Of a stretch of DNA of 64,000 bases, positions 15,587 through 24,484 are shown piece after piece. The stretch is from the NCBI GenBank assembly GCA_017550285.1, contig JAFZPP010000037.1:43088-107087 (forward strand). The letters are read 5' to 3'. The translations under genes were made by a program, and so were the position numbers. Below the pieces are notes generated by a model. It was not told the DNA's origin. It did no database searches and was given only the letters and a program-made list of their open reading frames with translations. This stretch comes from Oscillospiraceae bacterium. Lineage in GTDB: Bacteria > Bacillota > Clostridia > Oscillospirales > Ruminococcaceae. Each line of letters starts with the position of its first letter. Positions within the stretch are counted from its first letter, which is position 1.

Positions 15587-16609
15587 ATGACCGAAATCTT
15601 TACCGCTCCGACTTTAGAGGAAGCGAAGCAGAAGGCAGCCGATGCATTCGGCGCACCGATTTCTGAGATCACATTTCAGGTTCTGGAGGAGCCGAAGCGT
15701 TCCCTGCTCGGCGGCCTCTTTGGCAAAAAGGAAGAATACCGCGTTGAGGCAAGCTACACTGCCCCTGCTGCGGCGGAAGCACCGGTTGAGACCGCTGCGC
15801 CCGCTGTCAGCGAATCGGTAACCGAAGCACCTGCTGCTGAGGAAGCAGTTTCCGCTGTGTTTGAAGATGAAGCAGACGATGATGCAAAGCCGGAGGTTCC
15901 GGAGGAGATTCAGCTTGAGAAAATGCAGATCGGCGCAGCATATCTGGAACAGGTTCTCGCGCAGCTCGCGCCGGAGGTCAAGTGCACCGGCAAACTCGAA
16001 AACGGCATTTCGTTCTCGCTCGAGGGCAACGGCGCAGGCAGCCTGATCGGCAGACGCGGCGATACGCTCGACGCGCTTCAGTATCTTACCTCTATGGTCG
16101 CCAACCGCGGCGATAAGGACTATGTCCGCCTGACAATCGACACCTGCGGCTACCGCGAAAAGCGCAGAAAGGCATTGCAGGAGCTCGCACAGCGCATCAG
16201 CAAGAGCGTGCTCCGTACCGGCAGAAGCGTTGCGCTGGAGCCGATGAATCCCTATGAGCGCCGCATCATTCACTCTGCCGTGACCGAGATCGAGGGTGTT
16301 TCCTCGCATTCGTCCGGCGAAGAACCGAACCGCAAGGTTATTATTACGAATGATTCCGCACCGGAATACAAGCGCGATGACCGCAATGCACGCGGCATCC
16401 GCGACAATAAGTTCAACCGCAATGACCGCCGCGGCGGCAGAGGCGGAAGAGACGGCAGACGCAATGACCGCGGTGAGCGCAGAGACCGCCGCCCGAGCGG
16501 TGAGGGTCCGCGCAAGCTCGATCTTTCGACCAGCTTTGAAAAGGATTATAAGCGCCCGAAGCCGGAAGATGCGCTGAATGCCGGTGTTTACGGTAAAATT
16601 GATATCTGA
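15587..16609 (+). CDS. jag: RNA-binding protein Jag/KhpB with Arg/Gly-rich tail
   Basis: A 340-residue protein with the Jag N-terminal domain (LLGGLFGKKEEYRVEA), an Ala/Glu/Val-rich linker, a KH domain (SLIGRRGDTLDALQYLTS) and an R3H domain (ERRIIHSAVTEIEGVSSHSSGEEPNRKVII). After R3H it has an unusual tail of about 45 residues rich in Arg, Gly, Asp and Asn (RRGGRGGRDGRRND...), then a conserved-looking end. KhpB binds many small RNAs and affects cell division and envelope synthesis in other Firmicutes. It lies 39 bases after yidC and ends at a strong terminator. Confidence 0.93.
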   Translation: MTEIFTAPTLEEAKQKAADAFGAPISEITFQVLEEPKRSLLGGLFGKKEEYRVEASYTAPAAAEAPVETAAPAVSESVTEAPAAEEAVSAVFEDEADDDAKPEVPEEIQLEKMQIGAAYLEQVLAQLAPEVKCTGKLENGISFSLEGNGAGSLIGRRGDTLDALQYLTSMVANRGDKDYVRLTIDTCGYREKRRKALQELAQRISKSVLRTGRSVALEPMNPYERRIIHSAVTEIEGVSSHSSGEEPNRKVIITNDSAPEYKRDDRNARGIRDNKFNRNDRRGGRGGRDGRRNDRGERRDRRPSGEGPRKLDLSTSFEKDYKRPKPEDALNAGVYGKIDI

Positions 16610-16613
16610 ACCA

Positions 16614-16645
16614 CAAGGGCGGCAGCAAAGCCGCCCTTGTTTTTT
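16614..16645 (+). terminator. Rho-independent terminator after jag
   Basis: A perfect 10-bp stem CAAGGGCGGC/GCCGCCCTTG (16614-16623 with 16630-16639) and six T residues, directly before mnmE. The mnmE ribosome site begins right after the T run, so mnmE must be read through this hairpin or have a promoter inside jag. Confidence 0.9.
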
Positions 16646-16654
16646 GAGGTGGCT

Positions 16655-18001
16655 ATGAATACGATTGCTGCGATTTCTACGCCGAATGCAGTCGGCGGCA
16701 TTGCAACGATCCGGATATCCGGTGAGGATGCGATTGCGGCTGCATCGAAAATATTTATCCCTGCCGGAAACGTGAAAGTAACGGAGATGCGCGGATATAC
16801 ATGTGCATATGGCTGGATTGCGGACGGGGACCGGCGTCTCGACGATGTTGTCCTGACGGTGTTCCGCGCACCGCACAGCTATACCGGCGAGGATACGGTC
16901 GAGATCACCTGCCACGGCGGTATTTTTCTGTCAAAGCAGATTTTGTCACTGCTGCTGCGCTGCGGCTGTGAACCCGCCGGCGCCGGTGAGTTTACAAAAC
17001 GCGCATTCCTGAACGGGAAGCTCTCGCTCTCGCAGGCAGAGGCGGTTATGGATGTGATCCGTGCGGATGGCGACGCAGCATTGCGGCAGGCGAATCTGGC
17101 GAAGCAGGGAAAATTGCACGAACGTATGTTTTCTATCAGCGAACGTCTGGTGGATATGATGTCCGCGTTTGCATACTGGCTCGATGATGCGGAGGAGATG
17201 CCGCCGGAGCTGGAGCGCAGCTGTCTCTTGCAGGAATTGTCAGCGCTGTATGCGGAGCTGCGGCAGATGTCAGCGGATTATCAGAACGGACGCATCCTGC
17301 GTGAGGGCATCCGGACGGTATTGCTCGGCAGACCGAATGCAGGCAAATCCTCGGTGATGAACTGGCTTTGCGGAATGCAGCGCAGTATTGTGACAGACAT
17401 TGCAGGTACAACGCGCGATGTTATTACGGAACAAGTCAAAATCGGCGATTTTACGCTGCTTTTATCAGATACAGCGGGTCTGCGCGAGACGGAAAATGCA
17501 ATTGAATCAATCGGTATTTCGCAGGCGTATCTGGCGCTGGATACCGCGGACTTTGTGATCTATGTTGTGGATGCGGCAGTCGGTATGATGCAGGAGGATA
17601 GGGAGATTCTTGCCTCGTGCAAGGAGCGTCCGGTACTTGTACTCTGGAATAAGACAGACCTGACGGATTCCCAGCCGCCGGAGCTGGATGTGCCGGTGCT
17701 GACAATTTCTGCATTGCATGCGGATTCCTATGCGCCGCTCGAATTGCAGATCAAAGAGATTTTTCAGGAGAGAACATTCTCTGATCAGCCTACAATCATG
17801 AACGAGCGGCAGAATACGCTGATTCTGCGTGCGGCTGAGCGGGTTTCAGTTTGCTGTAACCTGCTGAATGAAGATGCGGAACTGGACATGATTTATGCAG
17901 AACTGGAAGAAGCAGCGCATGCGCTTCGAGAGATTGACGGCGATGATGTCACAGATGATGTGATCGAAGGCGTCTTTTCTAAATTCTGTGTCGGAAAATA
18001 A
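16655..18001 (+). CDS. mnmE: tRNA modification GTPase MnmE
   Basis: A 448-residue GTPase. With MnmG it installs the aminomethyl or carboxymethylaminomethyl group at C5 of wobble U34 in tRNAs. The start at 16655 follows TGAGGTGG. The N-terminal tetrahydrofolate-binding domain starts NTIAAISTPNAVGGIATIRISG; the G domain has GRPNAGKSS (G1), DTAG (G3) and NKTD (G4); the C terminus is the conserved Cys-Val-Gly-Lys. The first parS site begins one base after the stop codon. Confidence 0.96.
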   Translation: MNTIAAISTPNAVGGIATIRISGEDAIAAASKIFIPAGNVKVTEMRGYTCAYGWIADGDRRLDDVVLTVFRAPHSYTGEDTVEITCHGGIFLSKQILSLLLRCGCEPAGAGEFTKRAFLNGKLSLSQAEAVMDVIRADGDAALRQANLAKQGKLHERMFSISERLVDMMSAFAYWLDDAEEMPPELERSCLLQELSALYAELRQMSADYQNGRILREGIRTVLLGRPNAGKSSVMNWLCGMQRSIVTDIAGTTRDVITEQVKIGDFTLLLSDTAGLRETENAIESIGISQAYLALDTADFVIYVVDAAVGMMQEDREILASCKERPVLVLWNKTDLTDSQPPELDVPVLTISALHADSYAPLELQIKEIFQERTFSDQPTIMNERQNTLILRAAERVSVCCNLLNEDAELDMIYAELEEAAHALREIDGDDVTDDVIEGVFSKFCVGK

Positions 18002-18017
18002 TGTTCCACGTGGAACA
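18002..18017. promoter_or_regulatory. parS: parS centromere site 1
   Basis: TGTTCCACGTGGAACA, a perfect 16-bp palindrome and a near-exact match to the Firmicutes ParB site (consensus TGTTNCACGTGAAACA). The palindrome extends to 20 bp. ParB binds such sites near the origin and loads SMC. It begins one base after the mnmE stop. Confidence 0.92.
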
Positions 18018-18038
18018 TTCTGCTTTTGTGACGATAAA

Positions 18039-18054
18039 TGTTCCACGTGGAACA
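18039..18054. promoter_or_regulatory. parS: parS centromere site 2
   Basis: The same TGTTCCACGTGGAACA palindrome 37 bases from the first, ending two bases before the mnmG ribosome site AAGGAG. ParB binding here could affect mnmG translation or transcription as well as chromosome segregation. Confidence 0.92.
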
Positions 18055-18070
18055 ATAAGGAGTGAAGAAC

Positions 18071-19951
18071 ATGCCGGAGATTATTCCGTTTGACGTTGCG
18101 GTGATTGGCGCAGGGCATGCAGGCGTAGAAGCGGCGGTTGCGTCGGCGAAACGCGGCTGTAAAACGGCGCTGTTTACGATTTCACTCGATCAGATCGGCA
18201 ATATGCCGTGCAATCCGTCAATCGGCGGCAGTGCAAAGGGGCATCTGGTGCGGGAGATAGATGCGCTCGGCGGCATCATGGGCATGGCGGGTGATGCCTG
18301 CTGCATTCAGATGCGAATGCTGAATCTGAGCAAGGGTGTATCCGTACACAGCCCGCGCGCGCAGGCGGATCGCCGTAAATATCATACTTATATCAAACAA
18401 ATCTGCGAAAATGCGCCGAATTTGCAAATCATCCAAACGGAGATTGCGGATATTGAGATCGACGAAAATCAATGCGTGAAGGCTGTCGTAAACCGATTTG
18501 GCGCGAAATACCCATGTAAGGCAGCAGTGCTCTGCACGGGTACATTCCTGAACGGCATGGTATATATCGGCAAAACCGGCGTCGAAAGTGGTCCGGATGC
18601 CTGCCTGCCTGCACGCTCGCTTTCCGCAAAACTGACCGCGCATCATATCACGCTCCGCCGCTTCAAGACAGGTACGCCGTGCCGTGTGCACCGGAGAAGC
18701 ATTGACTATTCGGTTTTGCAGCCGCAGTTCGGTGATCCGAATCCGCAGCCGTTTTCGTATGCGTCAGATGCAAAAGTGTATCGCAACGATGCCGTATGCT
18801 ATATTGCAAACACAACGGAGGAGACACACCGGATTATTCGGGAGAATATTCAGGAGTCGCCGCTGTATTCGGGGATGATTCACGGCGTCGGACCGCGTTA
18901 CTGTCCGTCAATCGAGGATAAAGTGATTCGTTTTCCGAGCCGCGAACGGCATCAGATATTCGTCGAGCCGACCGGATTGGATACCGAGGAGATGTACATG
19001 CAGGGATTCAGCACATCGCTGCCGGAGCATGTGCAGATTCAGATGTATCGCAGCGTAAAAGGCTTGGAGCATGTGGAGATTATGCGCTCGGCATATGCGA
19101 TTGAATATGACTGTATCAATCCGCTTTGTCTTTCTCATACGCTTGGATTTCGCGGATTTCACGGGCTCTATGCAGCCGGACAATTCAACGGAACATCCGG
19201 ATATGAGGAGGCTGCTGCGCAGGGTTTGGTTGCCGGAATCAATGCTTCGGCATATGTAAAAGGCGAGCAGGAACTGGAATTATCACGTAAAAGCTCGTAT
19301 ATCGGCACGCTGGTCGACGATCTTGTCACGAAAGGCACGGAGGACCCGTACCGTATGATGACGGCGCGAAGCGAATACCGGCTTTCGCTGCGGCATTCCA
19401 ATGCGGATGCGCGTTTGACCGAAACCGGACGCCGGTACGGTTTGATTTCCGATGTGCGCTGGGCGGAATTTACTGCGAAAATGAATCGCATTGAATCCGG
19501 AATTGAGCGGATTAAGGCGGAAAGTGTCCGTCCGGATGCTGTAAACGCATATCTTGAACTGGTCGGAACATCGCCGATTGCACAAAGTGTCCGTCTGGAT
19601 ACGCTGATGCGACGTCAGCAGGTGAACTGTTCGGATATTCTTGCTGCACTGGGCATTGATCTCGGCTTGCAGGGCGAGGAGCCGGCAGAAGTCAGCCACA
19701 GAATCAAATACGAGCAGTATATTGCGCGGCAGGATCAGCAGAATGCGCATCTTGCGCATCTGGAAAAGATCAGACTTCCGGAAGGTCTGGATTATCATAC
19801 GGTGCACGGGCTTTCGTCCGAAGCAGTCGAGAAGCTGACGAAGCAGATGCCGGAGAATCTCTCGCAAGCATCGCGGATTTCCGGCGTTTCGCCGTCTGAT
19901 GTTTCCATTCTGATGACCTGGCTGAAAGCGGGTGGATATCATGGTGAATGA
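18071..19951 (+). CDS. mnmG: tRNA U34 carboxymethylaminomethyl synthesis enzyme MnmG
   Basis: A 626-residue FAD protein that acts with MnmE. The ATG at 18071 lies 9 bases after AAGGAG; the GTG at 18062 is too close. The FAD motif is VIGAGHAGVEAA near the N terminus, followed by NPSIGGSAKGHLVREIDALGGIMG and the Cys in VLCTGTFLNG, then PRYCPSIEDKVIRF and the C-terminal helical domain with SRISGVSPSDVSILMTWLK. Length and motifs are typical. Its end overlaps the rsmG start. Confidence 0.97.
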   Translation: MPEIIPFDVAVIGAGHAGVEAAVASAKRGCKTALFTISLDQIGNMPCNPSIGGSAKGHLVREIDALGGIMGMAGDACCIQMRMLNLSKGVSVHSPRAQADRRKYHTYIKQICENAPNLQIIQTEIADIEIDENQCVKAVVNRFGAKYPCKAAVLCTGTFLNGMVYIGKTGVESGPDACLPARSLSAKLTAHHITLRRFKTGTPCRVHRRSIDYSVLQPQFGDPNPQPFSYASDAKVYRNDAVCYIANTTEETHRIIRENIQESPLYSGMIHGVGPRYCPSIEDKVIRFPSRERHQIFVEPTGLDTEEMYMQGFSTSLPEHVQIQMYRSVKGLEHVEIMRSAYAIEYDCINPLCLSHTLGFRGFHGLYAAGQFNGTSGYEEAAAQGLVAGINASAYVKGEQELELSRKSSYIGTLVDDLVTKGTEDPYRMMTARSEYRLSLRHSNADARLTETGRRYGLISDVRWAEFTAKMNRIESGIERIKAESVRPDAVNAYLELVGTSPIAQSVRLDTLMRRQQVNCSDILAALGIDLGLQGEEPAEVSHRIKYEQYIARQDQQNAHLAHLEKIRLPEGLDYHTVHGLSSEAVEKLTKQMPENLSQASRISGVSPSDVSILMTWLKAGGYHGE

Positions 19952-20648
19952 AATGCCGTATGCGGCTTGTGAGGCGCTTTTTGCGCGGAATCATCTCAAA
20001 CTCGCCCAAAATGCATACGAAAAACTTGATCAATATGCGAATTTACTGATTTCGGAATCTGCGCATCAGAATGTGACAGCTGTACGCGCGCTGCCGGATA
20101 TCTGGGTGCGCCATTTCCTCGATTCTGCCTATCTGGCTGAAATCGTAAAAGAAGGAAACGTGCTTGACCTCGGCACAGGCGGCGGGATTCCTGCAATTCC
20201 GCTTGCGATTCTGAATCCGGAGCTGCGGATTACAATGCTGGACAGTGAGCTCCGGAAGATTGAGTTTTGTCAGTATGCGGTGAATGAAATCGGACTCACA
20301 GCGAAAACTGTCTGCGGCAGGGCGGAAGAGATTGCCCGTGTATCCGAATACGAGGCACAGTTTGACTGCGTTGTTTCGCGTGCCATGGCGAACGGCTCTG
20401 TGCTGACAGAGCTTGCGGTGCGCTTCCTGAAAGTCGGCGGCTGCCTGATTGCGATGAAGGGCAGACAGTATGATCCGTCTGTTGAACGCTTTGCAGAGGC
20501 TGCATCTGCGCTTGGCTGCTGTGTGGAACAGGAGACGGAATATGCGCTTGAGGGCGAGATGAAACATCTGATCACTGTTCGGAAACTATCCGATACCACA
20601 CTGCAATATCCGCGCAGATACGCGAAAATCAAGCGAAGTCCACTGTGA
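19941..20648 (+). CDS. rsmG: 16S rRNA (guanine527-N7)-methyltransferase RsmG
   Basis: A 235-residue SAM methyltransferase with VLDLGTGGGIPAIPLAI as its SAM-binding loop and the family blocks NVTAVRALPDIWVRHFLDS and VVSRAMA. The ATG at 19941 overlaps the mnmG stop by 11 bases; a GTG at 19932 is an alternative. It is followed by the third parS/terminator palindrome. In many genomes parA and parB follow here; instead an LCP gene comes next. Confidence 0.95.
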   Translation: MVNEMPYAACEALFARNHLKLAQNAYEKLDQYANLLISESAHQNVTAVRALPDIWVRHFLDSAYLAEIVKEGNVLDLGTGGGIPAIPLAILNPELRITMLDSELRKIEFCQYAVNEIGLTAKTVCGRAEEIARVSEYEAQFDCVVSRAMANGSVLTELAVRFLKVGGCLIAMKGRQYDPSVERFAEAASALGCCVEQETEYALEGEMKHLITVRKLSDTTLQYPRRYAKIKRSPL

Positions 20649-20654
20649 CCGGAG

Positions 20655-20687
20655 GCGGAATGTTCCACGTGGAACATTCCGCTTTTT
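20655..20687 (+). terminator. parS: parS site 3 embedded in the rsmG terminator
   Basis: A 28-bp perfect palindrome without a loop (20655-20668 with 20669-20682) contains the 16-bp parS core at 20661-20676 and is followed by five T residues. The one sequence can therefore serve as ParB site and as Rho-independent terminator. The RNA hairpin would need to open a few central pairs to make a loop. Confidence 0.85.
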
Positions 20688-20776
20688 GCGATTTCACCAA
20701 TGCCGATTGCCATTATGAAGAGAAACGAAGAAAGCGGTAACAAAGCGATTGCAAATGTATACAGTTTGGAAATGCA

Positions 20777-20805
20777 GTTGACTTTCCGCTGTGAACACGA
20801 TATAA
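20777..20805 (+). promoter_or_regulatory. Promoter of the LCP/WYL operon
   Basis: TTGACT (20777-20782), 17 bases, TATAAT (20800-20805), about 55 bases before the LCP start codon. Confidence 0.85.
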
Positions 20806-20860
20806 TATAACATAGAGATAGTATGCAACCACGGATGCATAACAGAAAGGAATCTGCAAC

Positions 20861-22489
20861 ATGAACAACGACCGTTTTTCAGATACAACGGAGCTGCCTG
20901 TTCCGCGCGTGCCGCGGCAGCCGCAGAATCAGCAGCCCTCTGATCCGTTTGCTGAGGCAGCACGGACGAATGATACAACATACAGATCGAATCCCAATCC
21001 GCAGCGCAGTACAGTTGACCCGAATACGGGTGCGCCGCGTAGAAGGCTGAACGGTGCGGCTGCACCGCGTCAGTCTGAACATACAACCGGCGCCGACGGC
21101 TACGCGCATCATTCCGGCGAGCACCCGCCGTCTGCTTCGGGCAGCAATCCGCACCGTGCCCCCGCGCGTCCGACTGCATCGGACGGTTATCCGCATCGAC
21201 CTTCCGGACGATCCGGTACACAGAACGGCAATCCGCAGCGCCCCTCTGCGCGGCAGAGTGCGCCGAACGGTTATGCACAGCGTCAGGTGCAGCCCGCACC
21301 GCGTCAGCGTATCCGCCGTGACGGAGCCAATCCCCCGCCGCAGGCGGCAATCCGCCGCGCGTCCTATCAGGAGCAGATGCCCGAGGACGATCAGATTTAT
21401 GCCTACCGTCAGCCGCAGCAGGTGTACCGTCAGCCTGAATTTGCCGATGAGGAAATCCGCGAACCTGCGCCGAAAAAGAAAAAACGCAGAAAGCGTCACC
21501 GTCACAGCTGCCTGCGAAAAATCATTACTTCTCTGCTGACGGTTGCAGTTGTTTTATTCGGGCTGTACTCCGGCGTCGTATTGCTTGCGATCAAGAAACT
21601 TGGCTATGAAGAGACCGGTGCGCGCGCGATCACGGCGACCGCCGCCGAGCCGGATGCAGCGGTGCGGAATGTGCTGCTGATCGGAACCGATAACCGCGAG
21701 GATGAGCGCGGCAGAGCCGATACCGTGATTCTGCTCAGCTTCAGCAAGCACAATCACACAGTCACGATGACCTCTTTGATGCGCGATTCCTATGTCAATA
21801 TCCCGAATCACGGAACCGATAAGCTCAATGCGGCTTATGCCTACGGCGGTGCAACGCTGCTTATGGATACGATTACGAGCAACTTCGGCATTCCGGTAGA
21901 TGACTATATTTGCGTGAATTTCCGCGCGTTTGTGCATATAGCGGATGCCGTCGGCGGACTCAAGGTTGAGATTTCCGACCGCGAAGCGGAAGCGATCAAT
22001 GTGATTCTCGAGAGCGAGGTCAACGGCATTATGGGTGATGACCCGAAGGATGATTTCCTGCCCAGCGGCGGCACATTCCTGCTTAACGGAAAACAGGCAC
22101 TCGCCTATGCACGGATTCGCTATGTCGGCAATGCGGATTTTGAGCGCACGGAACGTCAGCGTACTGTGCTTGATCTTATGCTCGGAAAATTGAAGCATCT
22201 CAGCCCGGCGGCTGTCCCGAAGATTCTGATGAAAGCCGTTCCGGAGCTGAAAACGAATATGACAACCGGTGAACTTTATCTGCTGTCACTGCAAACGCCG
22301 GTCAAACTCATCGGATATGACATGCAGAAGCTGCGTCTGCCTGCGGACGGGACCTATTCCGATCAGACGGCGCCGGACGGACAGATGGTTCTTGCGGTTG
22401 ATTTTGATGCGAATATGCAGCTTTATCTGAAAATGATTCATGATGCACCGCAGCCGGAACCGGCAGAGGGTGAGGTGACTGCGCCGTGA
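20861..22489 (+). CDS. LytR-CpsA-Psr (LCP) family cell-wall glycopolymer ligase
   Basis: A 542-residue protein. The first 200 or so residues are disordered and rich in Pro, Arg, Asn and Gln, followed by a Lys/Arg cluster (PKKKKRRKRHRHS) and one membrane helix (about 217-240). The external LCP domain begins VRNVLLIGTDNREDERGRADTVILLSFS and carries SLMRDSYVNIP, DKLNAAYAYGG and ARIRYVGNADFERTERQR, which hold the Arg and Asp residues that bind polyprenyl phosphate and Mg. LCP enzymes attach teichoic acids or capsular polymers to peptidoglycan. The very long cytoplasmic N terminus is unusual for the family. Confidence 0.93.
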   Translation: MNNDRFSDTTELPVPRVPRQPQNQQPSDPFAEAARTNDTTYRSNPNPQRSTVDPNTGAPRRRLNGAAAPRQSEHTTGADGYAHHSGEHPPSASGSNPHRAPARPTASDGYPHRPSGRSGTQNGNPQRPSARQSAPNGYAQRQVQPAPRQRIRRDGANPPPQAAIRRASYQEQMPEDDQIYAYRQPQQVYRQPEFADEEIREPAPKKKKRRKRHRHSCLRKIITSLLTVAVVLFGLYSGVVLLAIKKLGYEETGARAITATAAEPDAAVRNVLLIGTDNREDERGRADTVILLSFSKHNHTVTMTSLMRDSYVNIPNHGTDKLNAAYAYGGATLLMDTITSNFGIPVDDYICVNFRAFVHIADAVGGLKVEISDREAEAINVILESEVNGIMGDDPKDDFLPSGGTFLLNGKQALAYARIRYVGNADFERTERQRTVLDLMLGKLKHLSPAAVPKILMKAVPELKTNMTTGELYLLSLQTPVKLIGYDMQKLRLPADGTYSDQTAPDGQMVLAVDFDANMQLYLKMIHDAPQPEPAEGEVTAP

Positions 22490-23529
22490 AGGGACAGGTG
22501 ATTTTTCAGCTGCTGACAGTGCTCCGCGAGGAGACTGATGATCAGCACCGCCTGTCGCAGCAGGCGCTCTCTGACCGGATGCTTGCCAGATTCGGCGTCA
22601 AACTGAACCGCCGCACATTGAAATCGTATCTCGATGATCTGATTGCAGCGGGATTTCCGCTGAATGCCGCACAGAAGCAGCGCCTTCTGCCGGACGGTTC
22701 TGAGGAGATCATGCAGACAGACTGGTATCTGGAGCCGCAGTTTGAGATCAGCGAGCTGCGGCTGCTCTGCGATATGCTCTCAGGCATGGCGGCAGTACCG
22801 GCGTCACAGCGCGATTCGCTCGCAAGGAAACTGATGCGGTTTGCGCCGCCGAGCTTCTCCGGCACACAGCTGCAAAGTCAGATTATCTATCTGCATAAGC
22901 CGCCTGCACAGCAGATGATGTTTTCCGTTGAGATGCTTTGTGAGGCGATGCGCCGGAACTGTATGGTCAGCTTCAATTACGGCAGCTATGTGCTGAATGC
23001 GGAGGGCATTCCGGAGTTAAAGCCGCGCACCCGTGAAGACGGCGCAGTGCGGGAATATTTTGTCAGCCCGTATGAGATCGTTGTTTCGCACGGGCGGTAT
23101 TATCTGATCTGCTGCAAGGAGCCCTACCGGACGCTCTCGAACTACCGCATCGACCGCATGACGGAAATGCGGATTCATGACGATTTTACGCGGATTCCGC
23201 TGGAGGAGCTTGATGCACAGACTAGCTATCCGCAGCGGCTTGCCGAGCAGCTTTATATGTACAGCGGTGAGGCGGAGGAGGTCTGTTTTCTTGCGGACAG
23301 CCGGATTCTGAGCGATGTGCTCGACTGGTTCGGCAGTGATATTATCATTCAGCCGGAACAAAACGGACTGCTGCATATTACGGTGCAGGTGCATCCGACG
23401 GCGATGCAGCACTGGGCACTGCAATACGGCAGATATGTTACGGTGCTTTCACCGGAATCGCTGCGCAGCGAGCTTGCGGAGATTGCAGCCGATCTTGCTG
23501 CGCGGTATCAGCGTGAACCGGAAGAATAA
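22486..23529 (+). CDS. WYL-domain transcriptional regulator
   Basis: A 347-residue protein overlapping the LCP stop by 4 bases (GTG start). The N terminus is a helix-turn-helix (LSQQALSDRMLARFGVKLNRRTLKSYLDDLIAAGFPL), and the middle is a WYL-like ligand domain (FVSPYEIVVSHGRYYLICCKEPYRTLSNYRIDRM) followed by a WCX-type C terminus. WYL proteins sense nucleotides or nucleic acid and regulate transcription. Tight coupling to the LCP gene suggests a role in envelope control, but the target is unknown. Confidence 0.85.
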   Translation: MKGQVIFQLLTVLREETDDQHRLSQQALSDRMLARFGVKLNRRTLKSYLDDLIAAGFPLNAAQKQRLLPDGSEEIMQTDWYLEPQFEISELRLLCDMLSGMAAVPASQRDSLARKLMRFAPPSFSGTQLQSQIIYLHKPPAQQMMFSVEMLCEAMRRNCMVSFNYGSYVLNAEGIPELKPRTREDGAVREYFVSPYEIVVSHGRYYLICCKEPYRTLSNYRIDRMTEMRIHDDFTRIPLEELDAQTSYPQRLAEQLYMYSGEAEEVCFLADSRILSDVLDWFGSDIIIQPEQNGLLHITVQVHPTAMQHWALQYGRYVTVLSPESLRSELAEIAADLAARYQREPEE

Positions 23530-23570
23530 GCGGTGTTTGGTTATAATATTTATCTTAATATAATTCTGCA

Positions 23571-23599
23571 TTGACAACCAGCCGGATATTTGCTATAAT
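23571..23599 (+). promoter_or_regulatory. Promoter of the AraC-type regulator
   Basis: TTGACA (23571-23576), 17 bases, TATAAT (23594-23599) with TGC before the -10. A perfect consensus, about 40 bases before the ATG. Confidence 0.88.
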
Positions 23600-23640
23600 G
23601 AATCCGGAAGTAAGATCAAATCGCAGAAAGGATGATCCGG

Positions 23641-24420
23641 ATGTATGAAATCCAGCGCATGGGCTGTTCCTGCCGCCATGACAGCAGCTTTGTCTTTGAT
23701 CTGCCGCAGGGCTTCGACGGCTACCTGATGCTTTATGTCAAGACGCGCGCGTTTTTCCGCATCGGCGAGGAAACGCATACGGTCGAGCCGGAAACCTTTA
23801 TAATATACAACCGCAATTCGCCGCTTTATTACGGTGCGGCAGGCGGAGCTTATGTCAATGACTGGATGCTGTTCGACTGCACCGAGGTGCTGGATTCCGA
23901 AATCGGCATCCGGTTTGATACGCCGATCTTCATCGGGGAGCAGATCAATCTGACGCAGTATTTTCAGCTGATTGCGGACTGCTATTACCGCGGTACGGAT
24001 GCGCAGACGGCAGGTCTGCTGATCCGCGCGATGCTCTCGGAGATATTCTCGAAAACGGAGCGTCCGGAAGCCGCTGAGCTGCCGCATTACCGTGAGCTGC
24101 TTGATCTGCGCAGAAAGATTTATGCGCAGCCTGCGAAGAATTGGAGCATGGAGCAAATGGCGCAGATGCTCAATATCAGCATGCCGTATCTGCATGCGCT
24201 GTACCGCAAGGCATTCGGTGTGACCTGTACCGCAGACGTCATTCAGAGCCGGATGGAGCAGGCGCAGCAGTATCTCAATAATCCCGGCATGACAATCGAG
24301 GAGATTGCTTATGCCTGCGGCTACAGCAGCGGCGTCCATTTCTCGCGGCAGTTCAAAAAGCACTTCGGCGTCTCACCGCTGCAATGGCGGAAATCCGGCA
24401 GACCGGATGATAAAAAATGA
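23641..24420 (+). CDS. AraC-family transcriptional regulator
   Basis: A 259-residue regulator. The ATG at 23641 is chosen because AGAAAGGA ends 8 bases before it; the ATG at 23632 overlaps that site. It has an N-terminal cupin-like sensing half (about 1-150) and a C-terminal double helix-turn-helix (WSMEQMAQMLNISMPYLHALYRKAFGVT and MTIEEIAYACGYSSGVHFSRQFKKHFGVSPLQWRK). Such regulators often control sugar use. It stands alone between its own strong promoter and terminator, so its targets cannot be read from the neighbours. Confidence 0.92.
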   Translation: MYEIQRMGCSCRHDSSFVFDLPQGFDGYLMLYVKTRAFFRIGEETHTVEPETFIIYNRNSPLYYGAAGGAYVNDWMLFDCTEVLDSEIGIRFDTPIFIGEQINLTQYFQLIADCYYRGTDAQTAGLLIRAMLSEIFSKTERPEAAELPHYRELLDLRRKIYAQPAKNWSMEQMAQMLNISMPYLHALYRKAFGVTCTADVIQSRMEQAQQYLNNPGMTIEEIAYACGYSSGVHFSRQFKKHFGVSPLQWRKSGRPDDKK

Positions 24421-24426
24421 TAAAAG

Positions 24427-24471
24427 GATAGGATATGTTAAAAACTCAATAACATATCCTATTCTTTTTTT
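24427..24471 (+). terminator. Rho-independent terminator after the AraC gene
   Basis: A stem of about 14 bp (24427-24440 with 24450-24464) with a short loop, followed by seven T residues. Confidence 0.88.
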
Positions 24472-24484
24472 ATCGGCGCTGTGC

